DNA of 5,617 nucleotides, taken from the NCBI GenBank assembly GCA_024763135.1, contig JANTGD010000255.1:1-5617 (forward strand), given 5' to 3'. This stretch comes from Thiotrichales bacterium (GTDB lineage Bacteria > Pseudomonadota > Gammaproteobacteria > UWMA-0217). The notes beneath the pieces were generated by a model. That model was not told where the DNA came from and did no database searches. It worked only from the letters and a program-made list of their open reading frames with translations. Both the position numbers and the translations under genes were made by a program. Shown in pieces: positions 1 through 5,580 of the stretch (its first letter is position 1; each line of letters starts with the position of its first letter).

Positions 1-2106
1 AAAACTGTTTTGCCGGCACAGGCCCAGCGAGTAGAGGCAGCAATTTTGAGTGGGAGGCGAAAGCGGATTGATCAGGTATTTCTGGAGTATTGGCTGGAGC
101 GAAGAACTCATGATGCGCGGTTTATCATGGAGTCGTTGCATCGGCTTGCAGACAGCTCTGGCGAAATAGAACTGTTAAACAACTTTTCGGTCGACGAATT
201 GGGGGGATTACTGAAAACGCTCCACTCATTTGAAGAGAGGGAGGGGATGCTTTGGTTGGAGTCGATGGAAGAAAATGCACTGGAGCGATTGGTGAAAGAG
301 ATCAAGCGCCACCCGATCAAACCAAAAACAAGCAAAAAAAGGCCATTTGCACAAGCACTCTTTTGCATCGATACGCGTTCGGAACGGTTGCGTCGTCACC
401 TCGAGGCAGTCGGTGACTATCAAACATTTGGCGTTGCCGGTTTTTTTGGCGTGCCGGTGAGTTTTATTGAGCTTTCCAAGGGTAGCGAGACTTATCTGTG
501 TCCGGTGCTGATGAAACCCAAGAATCTGGTCATGGAAATGTCGATAAGGGAGACTCAAGACGATATGGCGCTGTCGGTGCTTGAAAAAGTGGTCCACGAA
601 TTGAAGGAGTCGGTACTCACACCATTTGTCACGGTTGAGGCTATCGGGCTGTTGTTTGGTCTCGATATGGTGGGCAAAACATTGGCGCCAGTGCCCTACA
701 ACAGGTGGCGTTCTCATTTGCATAACGACAAACCGCAAACACATCTACTGATCGATAAGATGAGTCGTGACCAGGCGGACTCCATAGTACGCGCAGTCCA
801 GCGCGGCGTAATTAGCAAAGCCATCATTTATGAACTGAATGTTACAGAGGATCAGGTCACTGATGACCTGATTCGTGAACTTCGTGAAGCCGCCCTGGGT
901 AATTCAGAAAGTGTGCCATTGTTGGAGCAGATGCTAGGGGTGACGGCAGACCAGAGCATTGCGTTTATCGAGCGACTGCGCCACGCCTATTGTATCAATA
1001 AAACGGATGCGAAATTGCAGATTGAACGTTTGGGGCGAATTGGATTTTCTTTGGATGAGCAAGTCGGCTTTGTGTCTCAAACATTGCGAGCCATCGGTCT
1101 GACGAAAAACTTTTCCCGTTTTATTGTCGTTGCAGGCCATGGTAGTCAGTCAGAAAATAATCCTTACGAGTCAGCGCTCGATTGTGGTGCTTGCGGTGGT
1201 AACCAGGGAACTCACAACGCGAGAATCTTTGCCAGTATGGCGAATAAGCAGTCTGTAAGGCATAAGCTGCAAAAACACGGTATCGATATCCCGGATGACA
1301 CCTGGTTTGTCCCCGCGTTTCATAATACTACGTCTGATCACCTAACTCTGCACGATCTGGACAGACTTCCATCATCACATCTGATTTATCTTGATCGGCT
1401 ACAGAGAGGTCTTAATGCAGCTTCCCGGCAATGTGCACACGAGAGGCTACCGACGTTGGAAAATAGATCATCAGGACTTGATCCTACCGAATCAAGTCGA
1501 CGTATCTTGCGTAATGCGATGGACTGGTCTCAGGTAAGGCCAGAATGGGGTTTGTCACGTAATGCTTATTTTATTATTGGTCGTCGCTCATTGACGGAAA
1601 AGCTGGAGCTTAGTGGCAGGGCTTTTTTACATTCTTATGATTACAGAATCGATAGGAAGCTGCGACTGCTAGAAAATATTTTATCCGGGCCGCTTGTGGT
1701 CGGGCAATGGATTAACATGGAGCATTATTTCTCGACGGTCGACAACGAGCGTTATGGTAGTGGTAGCAAGGTCTATCATAATGTTGCAGGACGCTTTGGC
1801 GTTATGACGGGTAACTTGAGTGATCTCCGTACCGGGCTGCCTGCGCAAACGGTGCTAAAAGAAGGTGCACCTTATCATGAGCCGTTGCGGTTGATGACAG
1901 TTATTGACGCGCCATTTTCTCACGTCAATACTGTTATCGAGCGGGTATCTGTTATCAGAAGGCTCCTGAACAATGGCTGGATTCGGCTGATGGTGTCCGA
2001 TCCCGAAAATGATAGGTGTTACATCCATACTCGCGGGCAGTGGAAAGAGTATTCCGGGCCCCATGGTCCTGTGAGGGATATAGAATCGGAGGAGATGGCA
2101 TTATGA
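1..2106 (+). CDS. dabA: DabA, inorganic carbon transporter subunit (DUF2309/UPF0753), 5'-truncated by window edge
   Basis: DabA is the peripheral cytoplasmic subunit of the DAB system. With the membrane protein DabB it is thought to convert CO2 vectorially to bicarbonate and so accumulate inorganic carbon. The frame is open from base 1. The TTG at 10 is only the first possible start in view, so the true start lies upstream; family members usually have about 800-1,100 residues and 701 codons are visible. Counting from that TTG, the zinc/catalytic motif FCIDTRSER gives C119, D121 and R123 (nt 364-378). GHGSQSENNPYESALDCGACGG gives H377 (nt 1138) and C392 (nt 1183). These match the C, D, H and C ligand positions known for Halothiobacillus DabA, with the same 15-residue H-to-C spacing. 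The C-terminal block HNVAGRFGVMTGNLSDLRTG is also typical. The carboxyl end is complete, and the stop overlaps the next start (ATGA). DabB is expected upstream, out of view. All catalytic residues in view are intact. Confidence 0.95.
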   Translation, partial: KTVLPAQAQRVEAAILSGRRKRIDQVFLEYWLERRTHDARFIMESLHRLADSSGEIELLNNFSVDELGGLLKTLHSFEEREGMLWLESMEENALERLVKEIKRHPIKPKTSKKRPFAQALFCIDTRSERLRRHLEAVGDYQTFGVAGFFGVPVSFIELSKGSETYLCPVLMKPKNLVMEMSIRETQDDMALSVLEKVVHELKESVLTPFVTVEAIGLLFGLDMVGKTLAPVPYNRWRSHLHNDKPQTHLLIDKMSRDQADSIVRAVQRGVISKAIIYELNVTEDQVTDDLIRELREAALGNSESVPLLEQMLGVTADQSIAFIERLRHAYCINKTDAKLQIERLGRIGFSLDEQVGFVSQTLRAIGLTKNFSRFIVVAGHGSQSENNPYESALDCGACGGNQGTHNARIFASMANKQSVRHKLQKHGIDIPDDTWFVPAFHNTTSDHLTLHDLDRLPSSHLIYLDRLQRGLNAASRQCAHERLPTLENRSSGLDPTESSRRILRNAMDWSQVRPEWGLSRNAYFIIGRRSLTEKLELSGRAFLHSYDYRIDRKLRLLENILSGPLVVGQWINMEHYFSTVDNERYGSGSKVYHNVAGRFGVMTGNLSDLRTGLPAQTVLKEGAPYHEPLRLMTVIDAPFSHVNTVIERVSVIRRLLNNGWIRLMVSDPENDRCYIHTRGQWKEYSGPHGPVRDIESEEMAL
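2088..2094 (+). promoter_or_regulatory. Ribosome binding site fixing the start of the PII-like gene
   Basis: GGAGGAG lies 8 bases before the ATG at 2103, inside the last codons of dabA. It favours ATG 2103 over the in-frame ATG at 2016, which lies deep in the dabA coding region and would add 29 residues absent from PII-like proteins. Confidence 0.8.
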
Positions 2107-2429
2107 AAAATTTGAAGTTGGGTTCGCTTAAAAAAATCGAAATAATTCTGGAAGGCGCGTATGCCGCTTTCGCTACAGATCTCCTGGACCGTATCGGTGT
2201 CAAAGGCTATACCATTATCAATAATTTATCTGGGAAAGGGAGTCACGGTTTTCACGATGGCCATTTGATGTTTAACGAAGATGACGTCTTGATCATGATT
2301 ATCGCGGCTGTCCCTGAATCTCTGGTGTCGCCAATTCTTCAAGGCTTTGCGCCTTTTTATAGTGAGCATTCCGGCGTCGTTTTTATTTCGGATATACAGG
2401 TGACACGGATGGTCAAATTTAGCGATTGA
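2103..2429 (+). CDS. PII-like (SbtB/CPII-type) regulatory protein of the DAB operon
   Basis: This 108-residue protein has the size and layout of a PII-superfamily trimer subunit: an amphipathic start (LKKIEIILEGAYAAFATDLLDRIGVKGYTIIN), a loop (residues 42-58) and a closing strand (VVFISDIQVTRMVKF). It lacks the classical PII uridylylation loop motif with Tyr51. It also lacks the GDGKIF nucleotide loop; the corresponding stretch reads YSEHSGVVFISDIQV (86-100). Two features recall SbtB, the regulator of the bicarbonate transporter SbtA: the SGKGS motif (43-47) after GYTI, and the FYSEHSGVVFI segment. It has no SbtB-type cysteine-bearing C-terminal tail. The start overlaps the dabA stop (ATGA), which points to translational coupling and stoichiometric expression with DabA. 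By analogy with CPII and SbtB it probably binds adenine nucleotides, and perhaps bicarbonate, and tunes DAB activity; that role is inferred. Membership of the PII-like superfamily is fairly secure, the ligand is not. Confidence 0.85.
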   Translation: MKNLKLGSLKKIEIILEGAYAAFATDLLDRIGVKGYTIINNLSGKGSHGFHDGHLMFNEDDVLIMIIAAVPESLVSPILQGFAPFYSEHSGVVFISDIQVTRMVKFSD

Positions 2430-2441
2430 TATGGCTTCTTT

Positions 2442-2460
2442 GGTGCAAATCTGCAGCACC
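2442..2460 (+). terminator. Weak hairpin just after the dab operon
   Basis: GGTGC (2442-2446) and GCACC (2456-2460) can pair around a 9-base loop, 12 bases after the stop of the PII-like gene. No T-run follows. It is at best a weak or Rho-assisted end signal. Confidence 0.2.
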
Positions 2461-2543
2461 TATCAATTAAGCTAGACGATGTACTCACTCTGCGTTGAAA
2501 AATGGTCCTCGACGCTTGCCTTGTCTCGCACTCACCTGAGAGT

Positions 2544-2581
2544 CTAGTGGGCCTTACCTTATTTTCCGCACGGCCCACTAG
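2544..2581. repeat. Perfect 10-bp inverted repeat between convergent genes
   Basis: CTAGTGGGCC (2544-2553) is mirrored exactly by GGCCCACTAG (2572-2581) around an 18-base AT-richer loop. It sits midway between the stops of the PII-like gene (2429) and the araC-type gene (2653), where a bidirectional transcription end would be expected. Neither strand has a T-run after the stem, so it is not a standard intrinsic terminator. A weaker outer pair, GCACTC (2528-2533) with GAGTGC (2599-2604), encloses it. It could be a transcription barrier, a small mobile-repeat remnant or a protein-binding palindrome. The rest of 2430-2652 shows no gene. Confidence 0.6.
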
Positions 2582-2652
2582 GGGGAGAGGAGTGGATCGA
2601 GTGCAGCGCAGCATTACCCTCGGTGGTTGGATTTGATCCTGTCTACAGTAAT

Positions 2653-3588
2653 TTAGAGTGCAGCTGCCCGATACGCTTGTGGGCTGATTCCTCTTACGCT
2701 TTTGAATGCCGTACTAAATGAAAATGGTGTTGCATAGCCAACCTTCTCGGCCACGGTGCTTACAGTTTCATTTGGTTGGCACAATAGGTCGGCTGCCAGG
2801 GCCATTCGCCAATTTCTCAGAAAGGTCATGGGTGATTCACCAACCCGTTCCTTGAACCGTCGCGCAAGTGATGCTCGTGATGCGCCGACTTCTAGCGCCA
2901 ATGCCTCCATCGTCCATGGGTTGGCCGGTTTGTCATGCATGATACGCAAGGCATGCTCAATGATTCGGTCTCCCTGATATCGCCACCATTCCGGCCTGCT
3001 GCTGTCATGTTTGGCAAACCAGGCTTTGAGTACAGCGGTTAGCAGCAGGTCAAGTAGCCGATCCAGCACTGCAGCCTGACCAGGTTCATCTTTGGTCACC
3101 TCGTTACAAAGTAGCCTCACAAGGGGAGATTCCCAGTCTTCATGGGTCAGTGACAGTACGGGAGGTAATGCCCGTAACAGGCGATCGCTAATGTCGCTTA
3201 GATGCTCATAGGCGCCGATGATAAATACGGTTGAACCTTCCGCATCGTTACCCCAGGTTCTGACCCCATGCATCATCACCTCATGTAACGAGCGCCCGTT
3301 CAGGTCACAACAGCGTTGACCCGGGTGAATGATCACCTGTGGGGGCGTGGCCGGGGCGTTGGCGAGGTTGTAATGCATCGGCGCGCGTATGACAGCGATG
3401 TCACCGGGACCGATCTGAACCGGATCACTGTCATCGGCTACCAGCCATAGTGCTCCTGCCACACCCGCGATCAGGGTCAGTGGTGAATCGGCGAGATCTC
3501 TCAACGACCACGGCGAGTTCATCACTGCTCGCAAGGCAAAGGCGCCGCGCGCTCGCGGAGCGTCCAGTAATCCACCCAGAGTATCCAT
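2653..3588 (-). CDS. AraC-family transcriptional regulator with N-terminal cupin-type (Cupin_6) domain
   Basis: This is a 311-residue DNA-binding regulator. Residues 1 to about 190 match the AraC-associated cupin domain. Typical landmarks are the opening MDTLGGLLDAPRARGAF, the VQIGPGDIAVIR turn (57-68) and HPGQRCCDLNGR (88-99). Residues about 207-311 form the AraC DNA-binding domain. Its first helix-turn-helix is WTMEALALEVGASRASLARRF (225-245). The second HTH and family signature, VAEKVGYATPFSFSTAFK, lies at 279-296 and is followed by GISPQAYR (300-307). Length and both ends fit the family, and the conserved N-terminus supports ATG 3588 even though no Shine-Dalgarno sequence precedes it. The gene is divergent from the SnoaL-NmrA/DUF1772 operon, with 137 bases between the starts, so it probably controls that operon and perhaps itself. 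The ligand is unknown. The adjacent cysteines C93 and C94 leave room for redox or electrophile sensing, as in RclR, but that is conjecture. Confidence 0.92.
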   Translation of the reverse strand: MDTLGGLLDAPRARGAFALRAVMNSPWSLRDLADSPLTLIAGVAGALWLVADDSDPVQIGPGDIAVIRAPMHYNLANAPATPPQVIIHPGQRCCDLNGRSLHEVMMHGVRTWGNDAEGSTVFIIGAYEHLSDISDRLLRALPPVLSLTHEDWESPLVRLLCNEVTKDEPGQAAVLDRLLDLLLTAVLKAWFAKHDSSRPEWWRYQGDRIIEHALRIMHDKPANPWTMEALALEVGASRASLARRFKERVGESPMTFLRNWRMALAADLLCQPNETVSTVAEKVGYATPFSFSTAFKSVRGISPQAYRAAAL

Positions 3589-3595
3589 GTTGCTA

Positions 3596-3601
3596 AGTAT
3601 A
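3596..3601 (-). promoter_or_regulatory. Candidate -10 element for the araC-type gene, implying a leaderless mRNA
   Basis: On the minus strand TATACT ends 7 bases before the ATG. Transcription from it would begin at or within a base or so of the ATG. No Shine-Dalgarno-like sequence lies in the preceding 20 bases. The best -35 match at normal spacing (around 3618-3624) is poor, so an activator or a different promoter cannot be excluded. Confidence 0.35.
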
Positions 3602-3611
3602 GACGAATGCG

Positions 3612-3634
3612 TATGTATTTGAGCTTTCTACATA
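3612..3634. promoter_or_regulatory. Candidate operator: TATGTA/TACATA inverted repeat
   Basis: TATGTA (3612-3617) and TACATA (3629-3634) form a perfect 6-bp inverted repeat with an 11-base spacer. The half-site centres are 17 bases apart. It lies in the divergent promoter region, upstream of both starts. A site here could let the AraC-type protein act on both genes. AraC proteins more often use direct repeats, and short AT-rich matches arise by chance, so this is tentative. Confidence 0.25.
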
Positions 3635-3640
3635 TGGCAT

Positions 3641-3669
3641 CTGCCGCCCCCGTTACCTACCTTTATAGA
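3641..3669 (+). promoter_or_regulatory. Candidate promoter of the SnoaL-NmrA/DUF1772 operon
   Basis: TATAGA (3664-3669) is a fair -10 hexamer. CTGCCG (3641-3646), 17 bases upstream, matches only half of the -35 consensus. A good -10 with a poor -35 is common at promoters that need an AraC-type activator. The implied leader would be about 50 bases. Confidence 0.35.
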
Positions 3670-3711
3670 GTCCGAAACAAGCTGCATGAGCGGCACGAGA
3701 TTCAACCTTTA

Positions 3712-3717
3712 GAGGAG
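3712..3717 (+). promoter_or_regulatory. Ribosome binding site for the SnoaL-NmrA fusion gene
   Basis: GAGGAG lies 8 bases upstream of ATG 3726. This selects that codon over the in-frame ATG at 3750. Confidence 0.75.
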
Positions 3718-3725
3718 AAGCACAC

Positions 3726-5048
3726 ATGTTACTGAGCAATGAAACGACCATGCGACGTTTTATCGAGCAGGTTATCAATAACGGGGATTTACCGGTTCTG
3801 GATGAGGTCATCCACCCGAACTATGTCTACCGCAGTCCGGATCAGACACTTCAGGGGCCTGAAGCGCTTAGAGATCTGTTCATAGCGTACCGCGCCGCTT
3901 TTCCTGATCTGCATTTAGACATCGAGGAGGTGATCAGCGCAGGTTCCAAGACCGTGATCTCCTTTACGCTATCGGGTACCCACGAGGGTGAATTTATGGG
4001 GATAGCGTCAACGGGCCGGCAGATGAAAGTCAGCGGGATAATACTCAGCCGTTTTGAAAACGGAAAAATTATCGAGGAGTGGGAGCTTCTGGATCAACTT
4101 ACCTTGTTTAAGCAGCTCGGCATCAATTCAATGCTTGCGGAAACTGCAACCAGCAGTCATGAAGAGAGCGTAATGACGATCAAGACTCGTAACGATCCGG
4201 GATTCGAAGGCGCTACCCTGGTATTGGGAGGGACCGGAAAAACCGGTCGCCGCGTCGTCGGGCGACTACTGGCACGAGGAGTCGCAACTCGAATTGCTTC
4301 CCGATCGTCAAACCCATCGTTCGACTGGAACGAACCGGGCACTTGGAACAACATTCTTAAAGGGGTAACAACGGCTTACATTACCTATGCGCCAGATCTC
4401 GCCATCCCGGGCGCCACGGATGCTATTCGCCGTTTTGTGGATGCAGCGGTAGCACAGGGTGTCAAACGGCTTGTGCTGTTATCCGGTCGCGGTGAAGCAG
4501 AAGCGCAGGCTTGTGAGCAGATTATCCAGCAGGCCGGGGTCGAGTGGACAGTGGTGCGCTCGAGCTGGTTTATGCAGAACTTCTCCGAGGGGGAGTTCCT
4601 CGGCATGGTATTGGATGGTGCTATTACGCTGCCGGCAGCGGATGTCCCCGAACCCTTTATCGACATCAATGACATCGCCGATGTCGTGGTCGCGGCGCTC
4701 ACTGAGGACGGCCATAACGGCGAGATCTATGAAGTCACCGGCCCCCGCATGTTGACCTTCACCGAGCTGGCAAGCGAGATTTCCCAAGCAACGGGTCGTG
4801 AGGTGCAGTTTGTGCAGATCCCGAAAGAGGCGTTCGCTCAGGGCATTGCCGCATCGGGCGCACCGGATGACATCGCGTGGCTATTGAATTATTTGTTTGA
4901 AACGGTCCTCGATGGTCGCAATGCGCGGGTTTGCGACGGTGTTCAACGTGCTGTGGGGCGGGAGCCCGCTGACTTCGCAGATTATGCGCATCGCATTGCC
5001 GCGCGTGGCTGCTGGAATCCAAACAAAAAAGAGGGGGTGGCAACGTGA
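3726..5048 (+). CDS. Fusion protein: SnoaL-like (ester cyclase) domain plus NmrA-like NAD(P)-binding domain
   Basis: The product has 440 residues in two domains. Residues 1 to about 133 are a SnoaL-like alpha+beta barrel. Signs are MRRFIEQVINNGDLPVLDEVIHPNYVYR (9-36), FPDLHLDIEEVISAG (59-73), GTHEGEFMGIASTGRQ (84-99) and ENGKIIEEWELLDQLTLFKQLG (111-132). D123 may correspond to the catalytic acid of SnoaL. A polar linker (about 134-158) leads to an NmrA-like atypical short-chain dehydrogenase domain. This has the dinucleotide motif GGTGKTG (168-174), R193 after the second strand (suggesting NADP(H)), LLSGRGEAEAQ (251-261) with no Tyr-x3-Lys catalytic pair, WFMQNFSEG (281-289) and YEVTGPRMLTF (335-345). 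SnoaL proteins cyclise or bind polyketide-like molecules; NmrA-like proteins are reductases or redox sensors. The gene is cotranscribed with the DUF1772 gene (GTGA overlap). The two domains are normally separate proteins, and M150 (nt 4173) is where a stand-alone NmrA protein would start. The actual substrate is unknown. Confidence 0.9.
   Translation: MLLSNETTMRRFIEQVINNGDLPVLDEVIHPNYVYRSPDQTLQGPEALRDLFIAYRAAFPDLHLDIEEVISAGSKTVISFTLSGTHEGEFMGIASTGRQMKVSGIILSRFENGKIIEEWELLDQLTLFKQLGINSMLAETATSSHEESVMTIKTRNDPGFEGATLVLGGTGKTGRRVVGRLLARGVATRIASRSSNPSFDWNEPGTWNNILKGVTTAYITYAPDLAIPGATDAIRRFVDAAVAQGVKRLVLLSGRGEAEAQACEQIIQQAGVEWTVVRSSWFMQNFSEGEFLGMVLDGAITLPAADVPEPFIDINDIADVVVAALTEDGHNGEIYEVTGPRMLTFTELASEISQATGREVQFVQIPKEAFAQGIAASGAPDDIAWLLNYLFETVLDGRNARVCDGVQRAVGREPADFADYAHRIAARGCWNPNKKEGVAT
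4161..4176 (+). other. Relict stop-start junction (TAATG) at the domain seam of the fusion gene
   Basis: At the boundary between the SnoaL-like and NmrA-like domains the sequence reads GCGTAATGACG. ATG 4173 is in the NmrA frame and a TAA at 4171-4173 sits in another frame. A purine-rich GAAGAGAG (4161-4168) precedes it at ribosome-binding distance. This is what two coupled genes with a one-base overlap look like. ATG 4173 might still serve as an internal start giving a 291-residue NmrA-only protein. Confidence 0.45.
5031..5037 (+). promoter_or_regulatory. Ribosome binding site for the DUF1772 gene
   Basis: GAGGGGG lies 7 bases before GTG 5045, within the last codons of the upstream fusion gene. 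It supports the GTG start and the four-base overlap. Confidence 0.65.
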
Positions 5049-5521
5049 ACTTCGTGACCATAATTGCGATCATCCTGGCTACGCTCGGTTCAGCATTGAT
5101 CAGTGGAGTCTTCTTCGCCTTTTCGAGCTTTGTGATGAAAGCGCTCGCACGTGTGCCTTCCGCCAAAGGCATTGCTGCGATGCAGTCGATCAACGTCGCG
5201 GTGTTAAACCCATCATTTCTTGGCGTTTTTATGGGTACCGCAGCAACATCGCTGCTGGTTGCCGTGCTTGCTGTGACGGCATGGGATACCGTTTCGGCGC
5301 CCTGGCTTGTAGGGGGCGCCTCGCTCTACCTGGTTGGGACGTTCCTCGTCACGGGCCTCGGCAATGTGCCATTGAATGATGAGTTGGCCCGTGTTCAACC
5401 CAACGATCCTGCTGCCATGAAGATCTGGGATCATTACCTTCTATTGAACACGGTGCGCACTGCCGCTGCAGGCTGTGCGGCCCTGATGTTTATCGTTGGC
5501 CTGATTCAATATGGAAGTTGA
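5045..5521 (+). CDS. DUF1772 (anthrone oxygenase-like) integral membrane protein
   Basis: This 158-residue hydrophobic protein begins with GTG, which overlaps the previous stop (GTGA), so translation is probably coupled. Four membrane segments are visible at about 4-30, 55-79, 88-106 and 135-154. Family landmarks are SGVFFAFSSFVMKALARVP (20-38), AAMQSINVAVLNPSFLGVFMG (44-64), LVGTFLVTGLGNVPLNDELA (96-115) and the C-terminal LNTVRTAAA (133-141). DUF1772 includes fungal anthrone oxygenases that convert anthrones to anthraquinones without a known cofactor. Most bacterial members have no proven activity. Next to a SnoaL-like and an NAD(P)-binding domain it could oxidise an aromatic or quinol-like compound at the membrane; this is inferred from context. 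It is the last gene of the operon in view, and a GC-rich palindrome follows 25 bases after the stop. Confidence 0.88.
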   Translation: MNFVTIIAIILATLGSALISGVFFAFSSFVMKALARVPSAKGIAAMQSINVAVLNPSFLGVFMGTAATSLLVAVLAVTAWDTVSAPWLVGGASLYLVGTFLVTGLGNVPLNDELARVQPNDPAAMKIWDHYLLLNTVRTAAAGCAALMFIVGLIQYGS

Positions 5522-5544
5522 TACTCAAGTTTCGGAGTTCGTAG

Positions 5545-5580
5545 CCCCCTCTCCCCCAGGGAGAGGGTTGGGGTGAGGGG
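5545..5580 (+). repeat. GC-rich palindromic repeat, possible transcription end of the DUF1772 operon, with G-quadruplex potential
   Basis: CCCTCTCCC (5547-5555) pairs perfectly with GGGAGAGGG (5559-5567) over a 3-base loop, and a second G-rich block, GGGGTGAGGGG (5570-5580), follows. Near-identical C/G-rich palindromes occur, from general knowledge, as dispersed intergenic repeats in many proteobacteria. The hairpin lies 25 bases after the DUF1772 stop. It could slow or end transcription, although only ATTTTAA follows rather than a true T-run directly after the stem. Confidence 0.65.

Noticed and set aside
10..12. TTG as the start of dabA
   Set aside because: The frame is open to base 1, and DabA proteins have a further conserved N-terminal region, so this is an internal leucine codon.
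2016..2102. Longer start for the PII-like gene
   Set aside because: The extra 29 residues lie wholly inside dabA, do not look like PII sequence, and the ATG at 2103 has a strong ribosome binding site.
2756..2977. Plus-strand ORF inside the araC-type gene
   Set aside because: It is antisense to the conserved helix-turn-helix region, with Arg/Ser-rich content typical of a shadow frame.
4385..5193. Several open frames on the minus strand and in other plus frames across the fusion and DUF1772 genes
   Set aside because: They overlap well-supported coding regions, have low-complexity composition and show no recognisable domain.
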